From positions 3,491,569 to 3,555,568 of the forward strand of contig NZ_CM009578.1 of assembly GCF_002993885.1 (NCBI RefSeq): DNA of 64,000 bases, in the 5' to 3' direction. Below the pieces are notes generated by a model that was given only the letters and a program-made list of their open reading frames with translations, was not told where the DNA came from and searched no databases. The stretch is from Sphingopyxis lindanitolerans (GTDB taxonomy: Bacteria > Pseudomonadota > Alphaproteobacteria > Sphingomonadales > Sphingomonadaceae). A program made the translations under genes and the position numbers. Below, piece after piece: positions 30,943 through 40,644 of the stretch (its first letter is position 1; each line of letters opens with the position of its first letter).

Positions 30943-31648
30943 GGCCGGGCGCGTCCTGCTGGCGGCGGCGCTGCTCGCCGGTCTGACCGGTGCCGCCAAG
31001 GTCCGGATGGACCCCGCGAACCCGACCTGTCCGCTGAACCCCGACTGGTCGGCGAACCCGACGATGCAATTGACTCCTGTCGTCAAGAACGGGTCCAAGG
31101 TGCTGCTGGCCGAGGGCCGGATCGATGCCGGACTGCCCGACCGGTTGAAAGCCGCGCTCGCCGCCAATCCCGACGTCGAGGAAATATGGCTGCGCTCGCC
31201 GGGAGGTGACGCGCGCGCCGGCAATGCGGCGGGGCGGGTAATCCGTGCGAACTTCGGCCTCGTCACGCGCATCCCGTCGGGCTGGGCGTGCTTCAGCGCG
31301 TGCAATTTCGTCTTCATGGGCGGCCAGCCGCGCGTGATCGACCCGGGCGGGCTGTTCATCGTCCACATGTTCACCCGCACCGGCGACCGCGGGGCGATCG
31401 ACTATAGCGTGGCGATGGGAACCGATGCGACCAAGGAACTGATCGGCGATATCGAACAGGATGCCGCACTGCTTGCGAGCGAGGATAATGATTTCCTGAT
31501 CCGCATGGGCGTGTCGCGCAAGCTGTTGACCGAAGTGATGTATCAGCAAAAGGCGCTTGCCAATGCCGAGGACAAGTCGACGCGCCGCTGCCTGACACAG
31601 GCCGAGGTCAAGACCTATAATGTTGCCAACAACAACGGAAACCAATGA
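30926..31648 (+). CDS. COG3904-like periplasmic protein (ClpP/crotonase-like fold)
   Basis: A 240-residue protein with a signal-anchor N-terminus (VLLAAALLAGLTGAAK). The centre reads LLAEGRIDAG...VEEIWLRSPGGDARAG...ACFSACNFVFMGG, the pattern of COG3904 predicted periplasmic proteins with a ClpP-like fold, including S-x-C in the position of the protease nucleophile loop (CFSACN). Whether it is catalytic is unknown. Its C-terminal 50 residues are partly repeated in the next frame (31649-31955). Confidence 0.75.
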   Translation: MLLPHKAGRVLLAAALLAGLTGAAKVRMDPANPTCPLNPDWSANPTMQLTPVVKNGSKVLLAEGRIDAGLPDRLKAALAANPDVEEIWLRSPGGDARAGNAAGRVIRANFGLVTRIPSGWACFSACNFVFMGGQPRVIDPGGLFIVHMFTRTGDRGAIDYSVAMGTDATKELIGDIEQDAALLASEDNDFLIRMGVSRKLLTEVMYQQKALANAEDKSTRRCLTQAEVKTYNVANNNGNQ

Positions 31649-31955
31649 CGGCGCGCCCGCCCGGTATCGGCGCCATAACCGGGATGCTGTTGTCGGCGGC
31701 GATGTCGGGCGCTTCTATGCGAGTGAGGGGAGCGAGCCGTCGGCCAGCAGCGCGGCGCGGCAGAGCTTCGACGTCGTCGATTATCTGATCCGCATGGGTG
31801 TATCGCGGCGCTTGCTGGCGAACGCATTCGACCGCGAAGCGGCGGGCGCGAGCGCCGACATGCCGCCGCGCCTTTGCCTCACGCCCGCGAACTGCGCCGC
31901 TATAACGTTGCAAATTGGAACGGATGACATAAGTTGCTTCCGACAAGGGCCCTGA
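31649..31955 (+). pseudogene. Partial duplicate of the COG3904-like gene's 3' end
   Basis: The frame running 31620-31955 contains VDYLIRMGVSRRLLANAF....PPRLCLTPA. This aligns with FLIRMGVSRKLLTEV....TRRCLTQAE at the end of the preceding protein. The upstream catalytic-like part is absent. It looks like the 3' remnant of a tandem duplicate that lost most of its sequence, or a degenerate paralogue. Confidence 0.55.
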
Positions 31956-31972
31956 CCCTGGGAGAGGCTGCC

Positions 31973-32575
31973 ATGAACGACATGACACACGAACATGCGA
32001 GCTTCCGGTCGATGATCGACGGGACGCAGGAAGACTGGAACATCATTGCGCGCGAGCAGAAGGAATTCGCGCCGAACAACGGTGCGCGCATCCTCGACCA
32101 TCTGAAATTGCTCGGCGGTGATTATGGGGGGTTCCCGGTCGACCGGCTCGAACATTGCCTGCAGACCGCGACGCGCGCGCATCGCGACGGGCGCGACGAG
32201 GAATATGTCGTGATGGCGTTGCTCCACGACATCGGCGACACGCTCGGCGCCTTCAACCATCCCGACGTCGCGGCGGCGATCCTGAAACCCTTTCTATCCG
32301 AAGAAAATCTCTGGATCGTGCAGCACCACGGCATCTTCCAGGGCCATTATTTCTTCCACTATATCGGGCTCGACCGCGATATGCGGGACCAGTTCGCGGA
32401 TCACCCCTACGCCGCGGCCTGCGCCGAATTCTGCGAGAAATATGACGCGCCGGCGTTCGACCCCGATTATGAGTCGTTGCCGCTCGAATTTTTCGAGCCG
32501 ATGGTGAAACGGCTCTGCGCCTATCCGCGCACCAGCATCTACAAGAAGGTGATGGTCGAGGAAGCGGCGGAATAG
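31973..32575 (+). CDS. HD-domain phosphohydrolase/oxygenase (PhnZ-like)
   Basis: A 200-residue protein; ATG at 31973 with GGGAGAGG upstream. Metal-binding pattern: H61 (RLEHCLQTATRAH), HD at 85-86 (ALLHDIGD), H118 (IVQHHGIFQGHYFFHYIG) and Asp further on. Overall the sequence resembles HD enzymes of the PhnZ/inositol-oxygenase-like mixed-valent di-iron group. The substrate is not evident, and no phosphonate genes lie nearby. Confidence 0.78.
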   Translation: MNDMTHEHASFRSMIDGTQEDWNIIAREQKEFAPNNGARILDHLKLLGGDYGGFPVDRLEHCLQTATRAHRDGRDEEYVVMALLHDIGDTLGAFNHPDVAAAILKPFLSEENLWIVQHHGIFQGHYFFHYIGLDRDMRDQFADHPYAAACAEFCEKYDAPAFDPDYESLPLEFFEPMVKRLCAYPRTSIYKKVMVEEAAE

Positions 32576-32579
32576 ACCA

Positions 32580-32610
32580 TCGTCGCCCCCGCGAAGGCGG
32601 GGGCGCGACG
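32580..32610. terminator. Strong hairpin between convergent genes
   Basis: Stem CGTCGCCCCCGC with GCGGGGGCGCGACG, loop GAAG, between the HD hydrolase stop (32575) and the enoyl-CoA hydratase stop (32619). No T-run, so possibly a REP-like unit serving as a shared transcript end. Confidence 0.6.
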
Positions 32611-32618
32611 CCTGTTGC

Positions 32619-33422
32619 TTACGCCCCCTTGAACGCGGTCTTGCGCTTCTCCTGAAAGGCAAGGATGCCCTCCATCGCGTCGGCGCTGTTGCCGGCGATG
32701 AACTGGCCCTTCGCTTCGGCGTCGAGCGTCTGGGCATAGCTTTGCGACAGGCCTTCGCGCAGTATCTTGCGCATCGTGCCGAGCGCGACGGTCGGGCCGT
32801 TCGCCAGCCGCAGCGCCAACGCCTTCGCCTCGGCCAGCAGGTCCGCATCCTCGACGCATTTATAGACCATGCCCCAATCGGCGGCCTGCTCGCCCGAAAT
32901 CTTCTCGCCCAGCATCATCATCTGCGTCGCGCGCGGCAGGCCGATCAGGCGCGGCAATATCCACGACGATCCGCCGTCGGGAACCAGGCCGATGTTGACG
33001 AAGGCCTGGAGGAAATAGGCGCTCTTGCCCGCGATGGTGAGGTCGCCCGACAGCGCGAAACTGCACCCGACGCCGGCCGCCGGACCATTGACCGCGGTGA
33101 CGACGGGCATGTCGAGATTGGCGATCGCGAGCAGCATCGGGTTATAATGATTGCGCAGCGCCTTGCGGCTGTTCGCGCCGCCGCCGACCGCCGATCCGCT
33201 ACGGTCGCCCGCAAGGTCGGCGCCCGAGCAGAAACCGCGCCCCTCGCCGGTGATCAGCAGCGCGCGCGCGCCCAGTACCGGCAGATAATCGAGCGCGGCG
33301 CGAATATCGTCGGCCATCGCGGGCGGCATCGAATTGAGCCGCTCGGGGCGGTTGAGCGTGATCGTCGCGACATGGTCGGCGATCTCGAACTTGATCGTGT
33401 CAAAGCTGGGGACGTCGGTCAT
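32619..33422 (-). CDS. Enoyl-CoA hydratase/isomerase family protein
   Basis: A 267-residue crotonase-fold enzyme. HVATITLNRPERLNSM, then oxyanion-hole segments GRGFCSGADL and VTAVNGPAAGVGCSFALSGDLTIAGKSA. The segment FVNIGLVPDGGSSWILPRLIG holds the position (Asp/Gly-Gly) typical of PaaG/PaaF-type isomerases rather than the two-Glu hydratases. It probably acts on aromatic- or fatty-acyl-CoA. Single gene, convergent with the HD gene. Confidence 0.9.
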   Translation of the reverse strand: MTDVPSFDTIKFEIADHVATITLNRPERLNSMPPAMADDIRAALDYLPVLGARALLITGEGRGFCSGADLAGDRSGSAVGGGANSRKALRNHYNPMLLAIANLDMPVVTAVNGPAAGVGCSFALSGDLTIAGKSAYFLQAFVNIGLVPDGGSSWILPRLIGLPRATQMMMLGEKISGEQAADWGMVYKCVEDADLLAEAKALALRLANGPTVALGTMRKILREGLSQSYAQTLDAEAKGQFIAGNSADAMEGILAFQEKRKTAFKGA

Positions 33423-33747
33423 GGGGAATATCCTCTTGCGGGTGCTTTACCTTTACGTTCACGTAAAGATTTGGCCGATTTGCGGCGAGAGTGCAAGGGG
33501 GAAGGGTGGGGCGTGCGGTTTGTCAGCTAGTGACCAGTTGTTGCCGCAATCAGCGTGGCGAGCCGTCATAGAAGCCGCATCCCCGAGCGAAGACGAGGGG
33601 CTCTGCCGAGCGAAGTCGAGGCAGCGGAGGCGCGCGGTTCTCGCTCCGCTCGAACGAGCCCCTCGTCTTCGCTCGGGGATGCGGTCTATTGGGTTTCCCC
33701 TAGGAGACCCACCGCCGCTTTCCACACCAAAGGGGTCGTGGCCCTTT
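33423..33747. other. Gap with a 29-bp inverted repeat
   Basis: About 325 bp without a supported gene. It holds the promoter of the enoyl-CoA hydratase gene and, at 33575-33603 and 33656-33684, two exact inverted 29-mers starting CCGCATCCCCGAGCGAAGAC, separated by 52 bp. Confidence 0.6.
33575..33684. repeat. 29-bp perfect inverted repeat, 52-bp spacer
   Basis: Arms 33575-33603 and 33656-33684 are exact reverse complements. The spacer contains a related half-copy (GCCGAGCGAAGTCGAGGC). This is like dispersed intergenic repeat units in sphingomonads; no coding potential. Confidence 0.85.
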
Positions 33748-34386
33748 CTAATCCCCGCCCAGCCGCCTGAACCTGATATCACCTTCGACCCGGTGCAGCA
33801 CCACTCCGCGCTCGGTCGTTTCGAGACAAGCATCTTCCATATCGACCACGCCGATGTCGTTGGGTTCGATGATGACGCGCAGCTTGCCGCCATCGGCTTC
33901 GTTCAATTCGAAGCGCGGTGCGGTGATGCTGTAGATCGGCTCGCGGACCTCGATCCAGCGCGGGATGCGCTTGTCGTTGTCGGGCATCGTCCAGCCATAG
34001 ACCTGGGTGTAATCCGCGATCGCCTCGCCGCTGTCGAAGCCGATGGTGAAATCGACGCCGGGCACGCCCTGGCCGTTCGGCCAGGTCACGAGCAGCGTCG
34101 GGATCGCGCCGTCGACCTCGGCCAGCGCGCCCTTCTTCAGCGCGGGCGGCACGGGTTTCGGCTCGGTGGTCAGGCAGATACCGTCGCCGCGGGCTTCCCA
34201 GCGACCCTCGGCACGCTCGTCGAGCGCGCCTGCAGCGAGCCTATATTCGAAGCGGCCGTCGTTGCGGATGAGCAGCCCGCCGCCGACATCGGGGCCTTCG
34301 GCGAGGCTGTATTCGCCGACGAAGGGCGAATCCTGCGCGGCGGCGGGGGCGGCGATCAGCAGGGCGACGAGAAGAAGGGAGCGCAT
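33748..34386 (-). CDS. Secreted hypothetical protein
   Basis: A 212-residue protein with a clear signal peptide (RSLLLVALLIAAPAAA, then QDSP). The mature part is rich in beta-type segments with repeated G-x-W/Y patterns (EGRWEARGDGICLT). Family not recognised; no Cys pair or catalytic motif. It is divergent from prfC (34464). Confidence 0.72.
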   Translation of the reverse strand: MRSLLLVALLIAAPAAAQDSPFVGEYSLAEGPDVGGGLLIRNDGRFEYRLAAGALDERAEGRWEARGDGICLTTEPKPVPPALKKGALAEVDGAIPTLLVTWPNGQGVPGVDFTIGFDSGEAIADYTQVYGWTMPDNDKRIPRWIEVREPIYSITAPRFELNEADGGKLRVIIEPNDIGVVDMEDACLETTERGVVLHRVEGDIRFRRLGGD

Positions 34387-34463
34387 TGATCAGTCATGCG
34401 CGCACCGCGCCGTGGGCGCCAGCCTCTTTCCACATTTGCCGCCACCTGCTAACCGCCCGCGCC

Positions 34464-36071
<1,608 letters not shown>

Positions 36072-36105
36072 CACACCGTCGCCCGCGCCTGCGCGGGGGC
36101 GACGG
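36072..36105. terminator. Hairpin between prfC and dinB
   Basis: Stem CCGTCGCCC / GGGCGACGG around GCGCCTGCGCGG in the 34-bp gap between two convergent stops. No long T-run on either side; likely a shared transcript end. Confidence 0.6.
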
Positions 36106-37230
36106 TTAGATCAGGCTCAGCAGGTCGTCCGGCCCCGCCGCTTCTTCCTCATCCTCCTCGCCCTCGAACTTGCTCAGCGTGACGCCGAGCAACCGTATCC
36201 CCTGTTCGGTGGGAAGCAGCGGAGCGAGGATCGCTTCGCCCACCGCCAGCAGGCCCGCGCCGTCGGCGATCGCGAAGGGCACCGATTTGGCGCGCGTGAT
36301 AGTGCGGAAATCGGCGTAGCGCAGCTTGAGCGTCACGGTCCGCCCGCGCGCCCCGCGCTTCGCCGCGCGGTCCCACACCACGGTGCAGACATGCGCGAGC
36401 GCTTCGCGGATTTCGGTGTCGGCGATCAGGTCGTTGAAGAAGGTGCGCTCGCCGCCGAGCGATTTCAGCGGCCGGTTCGACTTGACGCGGCGATGGTCGA
36501 TCCCGCGCGCCAGATTGTGGAGCCATAAGGCGCTGTTGCCGAAATGCGCGGCGAGCCATTCCATCTCCTTTACGGCAAGGTCGGCGCCCGAAAAAATGCC
36601 GAACCCCTCCATCTTCGCCGCGGTCACCGGGCCGATGCCGTGGAAGCGCCGGATCGACAGCGTCTGGACGAAGGCCGCGCCCTTGCCCGGCGGGATGATG
36701 GTCAACCCGTCGGGCTTGTTCTGGTCCGAAGCCAGTTTGGCGATGAACTTGTTGTAGGAGACCCCGGCGGAGGCGGTGAGGCCGGTTTCGCGGCGAATGC
36801 GCTCGCGGATCAGCTTCGCGGTCGCGGTTGCGCTGCCGAGCCCGGCCTTGTCGCGGCTGACGTCGAGATAGGCTTCGTCGAGCGACAAAGGTTCGACCTC
36901 GTCGGCATAGTCGCGAAAGACGGCACGGATCTGGTGCGAAACGTCGCGATAGGCGTCGAAGCGCGGCGGCACGAAGATGAGGTCGGGGCATTGGCGCTTT
37001 GCGGTGATGCTCGGCATCGCCGAGCGGACGCCGAATTTGCGCGCTTCATAGGAGGCGGCGGCGACCACGCCGCGCCGCGACGAGCCGCCGACCGCGACGG
37101 GCTTTCCGCGCAGGGCCGGATTGTCGCGCTGTTCGACCGACGCATAAAAGGCGTCCATGTCGACATGGATGATCTTGCGGACCGGGGCGTCCGCGCCATC
37201 TTCGGGTGCTGGGTCTGCGGCGTCTTCCAC
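36106..37230 (-). CDS. dinB: DNA polymerase IV
   Basis: A 374-residue Y-family polymerase for translesion synthesis. The catalytic segment IIHVDMDAFYASVEQRDNPAL starts near residue 19, and the second carboxylates are in EPLSLDEAYLDVS. The helix-hairpin-helix is IRRFHGIGPVTAAKMEGFGI and the little finger follows. A short acidic/Pro-rich N-terminal extension (about 17 residues) precedes the core. No LexA box was confirmed by eye. Confidence 0.95.
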   Translation of the reverse strand: MEDAADPAPEDGADAPVRKIIHVDMDAFYASVEQRDNPALRGKPVAVGGSSRRGVVAAASYEARKFGVRSAMPSITAKRQCPDLIFVPPRFDAYRDVSHQIRAVFRDYADEVEPLSLDEAYLDVSRDKAGLGSATATAKLIRERIRRETGLTASAGVSYNKFIAKLASDQNKPDGLTIIPPGKGAAFVQTLSIRRFHGIGPVTAAKMEGFGIFSGADLAVKEMEWLAAHFGNSALWLHNLARGIDHRRVKSNRPLKSLGGERTFFNDLIADTEIREALAHVCTVVWDRAAKRGARGRTVTLKLRYADFRTITRAKSVPFAIADGAGLLAVGEAILAPLLPTEQGIRLLGVTLSKFEGEEDEEEAAGPDDLLSLI

Positions 37231-37292
37231 GCCTACACGCTAGCATGTTGCCGTAATGTTCTCAACGTTCGCGCGCGCGGTTGTTGCGGACC

Positions 37293-38072
37293 CTAATGCC
37301 GTCCCATGCCGTAATCGATCCTGATTCTGACCCAGCTGCCTACCAATTGCCGTCCGCCAACGCGCGGAGGCCGCACCTTGAACTGCCACGCCGCGGCGAG
37401 CACCGCGCGATTGATCTGCGATCCGTTCGGATATTCGTCGAGCCCGACGCAATCCTCGACCCGATAATCGGGCGCCGTGCGGCAGGCAATCAGGCCCCAG
37501 CCGGGCCCGCTGGCGGTGGACAAATAGCCGCGCAGCTCGTCATCGCTCGGCTCGCGATACCAGGCCGCCGCATAGAGCGGCTCGCCATTCGGCGCCGTCC
37601 CCACCTGCTGCGAATCGCGCGAGGAGGAGGGGCTTCCCGTGTCGGGCGGCCCATAAACCCGCCCGCTGGGCGGGCGAAGGACGCTTTGGGGATTCACCGG
37701 CGATGGCGGCCGCTCGGCGGGCGGGGATGGTGTCGGCGCGGTCTTGGGTTCGGTGACTTGTGGGGGTAGCGGTGTCGGCGGCAGCGGTTGCTCCGCCGCC
37801 GGCTGCGGCGGCACGGGCCGCTCCTTGCTTCGCTCGCGCTCCGGGTTGCTGGGTTTGGGCGCTTCTTCCGCAATCTCGGTGGCCTCGAGGCTCACCATGC
37901 TGACGCGCTCTTTGCTGTTGTCGGGTGGCCTTTTCGAACCAAAGGTCAGCAGCAGGAGCAGCAGGAGCGCCGGGATCAGGACGGCCAGGCCTATGGCGAG
38001 CGCGCGTCGCCCCGCCCCGATGCTGAGCTGTTCGACGTAGGGAGTGGCTGGAACAGGGCTCAGCTGATGCAA
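37293..38072 (-). CDS. TonB-like envelope protein
   Basis: A 259-residue protein. One N-terminal TM helix (ALAIGLAVLIPALLLLLLL), then a Glu/Lys/Pro-rich linker of about 110 residues (QPLPPTPLPPQ and similar). The globular C-terminal domain of about 95 residues has YREPSDDELRGYL and RPPRVGGRQLVGSWVRIRIDY. This is the layout of TonB energy-coupling proteins, although the last strand motif differs from classical TonB. No exbB/exbD is adjacent. Confidence 0.75.
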   Translation of the reverse strand: MHQLSPVPATPYVEQLSIGAGRRALAIGLAVLIPALLLLLLLTFGSKRPPDNSKERVSMVSLEATEIAEEAPKPSNPERERSKERPVPPQPAAEQPLPPTPLPPQVTEPKTAPTPSPPAERPPSPVNPQSVLRPPSGRVYGPPDTGSPSSSRDSQQVGTAPNGEPLYAAAWYREPSDDELRGYLSTASGPGWGLIACRTAPDYRVEDCVGLDEYPNGSQINRAVLAAAWQFKVRPPRVGGRQLVGSWVRIRIDYGMGRH

Positions 38073-38177
38073 TCTTTGGTGGCGGCGTCCGCTGGTGAAG
38101 ATGCCCGGGGCTATATCCGCGAGAGGGTTGGGCGCGAGATAGTTGGGTGGCAGGCCTTTGACAAGTGGGCGCGCCGG

Positions 38178-38440
38178 TCACGCTGTTGCTTCCGCGGGGG
38201 AAGCGCGGCGCGGCGGCCAGCCCCACCAGAGGGCGGCGGCGAGTAGCGCGCCCGCGACGGTCAGCACTACGCGTTGCTCGAACGACGCGGATGTGCTTAC
38301 CAGCACGACCGCCGTCGCGAGCAACAGCAGGCTGGCGCCCCTTGGCCCGAACAGGGCGCCCGCGACATCGGCGAGCGACACGGTTGAACTGGCGAGCGCT
38401 GCGCCGAGCACGCCTTGCCTGAGCGTTTCAACGACGCCGT
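38178..38440 (-). CDS. Possible small membrane protein
   Basis: An open frame of two hydrophobic segments (GASLLLLATAVVLVSTSA and VVLTVAGALLAAALWWGW) ending at 38178. The only upstream ATG (38519) lies inside the response-regulator gene, so the true start is uncertain and may be a non-ATG codon after 38476. Biased towards Ala/Leu as in membrane proteins, but could be non-coding. Confidence 0.35.
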
Positions 38441-38475
38441 AGCAGGCACCGCTATGACCGTAAGAATGTCGGCGC

Positions 38476-39189
38476 TCATTCCATGGCGATGTGCGCCGTG
38501 AAGGTATAGCCGACGCCATAGACGACCTTGATGGCGGACGGGATATTTGTGGTTCGTTCGAGCTTGCGGCGCAACCGGCTGACGATGGCGTCGAGATGGC
38601 GATTGTCGAAATGCCCTCCGGGCCGGGCGAGCGCGGTCACGAGCTCGTCGCGCGGACAAACCTCTCCCTGGCGTTTGCACAATATATGGAGGAACGCGAA
38701 CTCGGTCGCCGTCAGCTTCAGCGCTTGTCCGTCTGGCGTGATCATGGCCCAATTGGCGGTATCGAGGATCCACCGCCCCTTGTCGCGATCCGTAGCGCTC
38801 GCCAGACTCCCGGTTCGCCGCAGCAGGCTGCGGATGGCGGCCTCGACCTCTCGCAATGAGCTGTGTTTGACGAGATAGATGTCGGCGCCGCTGTCGAAAC
38901 CCCGAACGCGATCGGCGCTGTCACCAAAGGCGGTCAACATGATGATGCCGCAATCGTGACTTTGGCGGATTTCCTTCGTCAAATCGAAACCGTTTCCGTC
39001 GGGGAGCCCCACGTCGAGGATGATGACCGCGGGCAGAGGGCCATCCGTGAGCGCTGCGCGCATGTCCCGCGCCGTGCCAGCCCCTGTGACTTCAAAACCG
39101 CGCAATTCCAGGAAGTCGCTGAGATCCTGGCGCAGGCGGAGTTCATCCTCGACGATCAGGATATGGGTCACGCCGTCACGCTTTCGCAA
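38476..39189 (-). CDS. OmpR-family response regulator
   Basis: A 237-residue regulator. Receiver acidic pocket E14-D15, phospho-acceptor D59 (VIILDVGLPDG), Thr/Lys in MLTAFGD and VKHSSLRE. The C-terminal winged helix has LTATEFAFLHILCKRQGEVCPRDEL and LRRKLERTTNIPSAIKVVYGVGYTF. The start overlaps the histidine kinase 3' end by 22 bp, so the two form an operon. The regulon is unknown. Confidence 0.92.
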   Translation of the reverse strand: MRKRDGVTHILIVEDELRLRQDLSDFLELRGFEVTGAGTARDMRAALTDGPLPAVIILDVGLPDGNGFDLTKEIRQSHDCGIIMLTAFGDSADRVRGFDSGADIYLVKHSSLREVEAAIRSLLRRTGSLASATDRDKGRWILDTANWAMITPDGQALKLTATEFAFLHILCKRQGEVCPRDELVTALARPGGHFDNRHLDAIVSRLRRKLERTTNIPSAIKVVYGVGYTFTAHIAME

Positions 39190-40133
39190 AGGGGTTGGCG
39201 CCCCCGGTCGTCGGCTAGCGGGATGCGCACGACTGCCGTGGTGCCGCTTTCGCCGTGAGGTTCGAAATCCACGGTTGCGCCGTGATAGGCCAGGAGTCGG
39301 CGAGCGGAATAGATTCCCAGACCGGTTCCCGCGATAGACTTGGCGTTCGAGGCCCGAAAGAAACGGCGTCCCACTTTGGCCCGTTGCCTTTCGGGAATAC
39401 CCATGCCTCGATCGCGCACCTCGATCACGAGGCGAGCGCGCTCCTCCCGGACCACAATATTCACCCGGCAGTGGTCAGGCGAATATTTGAGAGCATTATC
39501 AACAAGGTTGATGAGGATTGTTACCATCATCTCGGCGTCGGCGAAGAACAGGATGCCCCGATCGGCCACGGTCTCCAGCCGATCGCTGCAGCCCATCATC
39601 GCGAAATGCTTGTCCACGTCCGCGATGACGGAGCCGATCCGGATCGGTTCGGGCTGGTAGGTGCGGACGCGATCGTCCGCCATGAATCGATCGATCAGGG
39701 AGAACAGGCGATCGAGCGCTTCGCCTATCCCCGAGAGCCGCTCTCGCGTCGCTGTCGGCGATCGGTCGCCGACCAGGCCGATCATGTCGGCGGCATTGCG
39801 AATGATGGCGAGCGGCGTGCGGAATTCGTGACTGACGATCCGCATGAGGTCGGCCTGCTCCTCGCGCAGGGCGCGCTCGGTCTCCAGGCTCGCGCTCAAA
39901 TGACTTTCGAGCCGCCGTCGTTCCTGCACTTCGCGTGAAAGACTCTCGTTCTTCTCCCGCAAGTCCACGGACAGCCGCGAACTCACCATGAAGAGCAGAC
40001 AAGTGAAGAGTGCGATCAGGAACAGCGTGCCCTGCAGCAGATACCAGGCATTGCGGTCGGCGAGGACCGGCGCGCTTTGAAAGCCGGCGGGCAAGCCGAA
40101 CTCCAAGGCGCTCTGAACGAGGCTCGCCGGCAT
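39168..40133 (-). CDS. Sensor histidine kinase (apparently 5'-truncated)
   Basis: A 321-residue protein. Core: H-box MRIVSHEFRTPLA with H102, N-box NLVDNALKYSPDH, G1 EVRDRGMGIP, G2 GTGLGIYSARRL. The N-terminus has only one TM helix (LQGTLFLIALFTCLLFMVS) preceded by about 29 residues, with no second TM or sensor domain. The frame is closed by a TAG just upstream, inside SDR-like sequence. So the sensor part seems lost at the 40134-40141 junction. The kinase could still phosphorylate the response regulator next to it. Confidence 0.8.
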   Translation of the reverse strand: MPASLVQSALEFGLPAGFQSAPVLADRNAWYLLQGTLFLIALFTCLLFMVSSRLSVDLREKNESLSREVQERRRLESHLSASLETERALREEQADLMRIVSHEFRTPLAIIRNAADMIGLVGDRSPTATRERLSGIGEALDRLFSLIDRFMADDRVRTYQPEPIRIGSVIADVDKHFAMMGCSDRLETVADRGILFFADAEMMVTILINLVDNALKYSPDHCRVNIVVREERARLVIEVRDRGMGIPERQRAKVGRRFFRASNAKSIAGTGLGIYSARRLLAYHGATVDFEPHGESGTTAVVRIPLADDRGRQPLCESVTA

Positions 40134-40140
40134 AAGGGGT

Positions 40141-40470
40141 GGCGCTGGTGGGTCCGCCTATAGCGCCTCCAAAGCGGCGATGGTTGGTCTTTCTTGCGGC
40201 TACGCGAAAAAATTCGCCGCGCAGGGGCAGGGCGTTCGCGTCAATAGCCTCTCACCGGGCCTGATCTGGAGCGACAGCGTGGCCGACAGTCTCGGGGAAG
40301 AGGGCGCAGAAGCCTTCCGCGCTATGATCCTGCCGAAAACACCGCTTGGACGGGTCGGAAAACCAGAGGAAGTGGCGTCGGTCATTGCTTTCCTTTTGTC
40401 CGACGCAGCCGCATCGGTGACGGGCCAGACGATTACGGTTTCGGGCGGACTCGAACTCGGCTTTCCCTAA
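40141..40470 (+). pseudogene. C-terminal fragment of a short-chain dehydrogenase/reductase
   Basis: About 110 codons starting abruptly at the catalytic motif AYSASKAAM (Y-x3-K) and continuing through VRVNSLSPGLIW, PLGRVGKPEEVASVIAFLLSDAAASVTGQTI and VSGGLELGFP. The Rossmann N-terminal half (TGxxxGIG) is missing, so the gene is broken. The 5' edge meets the truncated histidine kinase, which points to a deletion joining two loci. Confidence 0.85.
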
Positions 40471-40555
40471 GAAGCGGCCTCGCGTCGTCGCCGTGTCTGT
40501 CGAGGGAACGACATCGCAGCCACGGCGGCCGCGACCGAGCCTTCCTCAAGACATG

Positions 40556-40592
40556 AAAAAGGACGCCGCAGATAATCCACGGCGTCCTTTTT
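40556..40592 (-). terminator. Bidirectional rho-independent terminator
   Basis: AAAAAGGACGCCG pairs with CGGCGTCCTTTTT around an 11-nt loop. T-run on both strands. It ends the TBDR on the minus strand and the SDR fragment on the plus strand. Confidence 0.88.
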
Positions 40593-40644
40593 GCTGGTCG
40601 CCCGGCCGGCCTTCCGGGAGGGAGGGGAGCGCCGGCCGGAGGAC

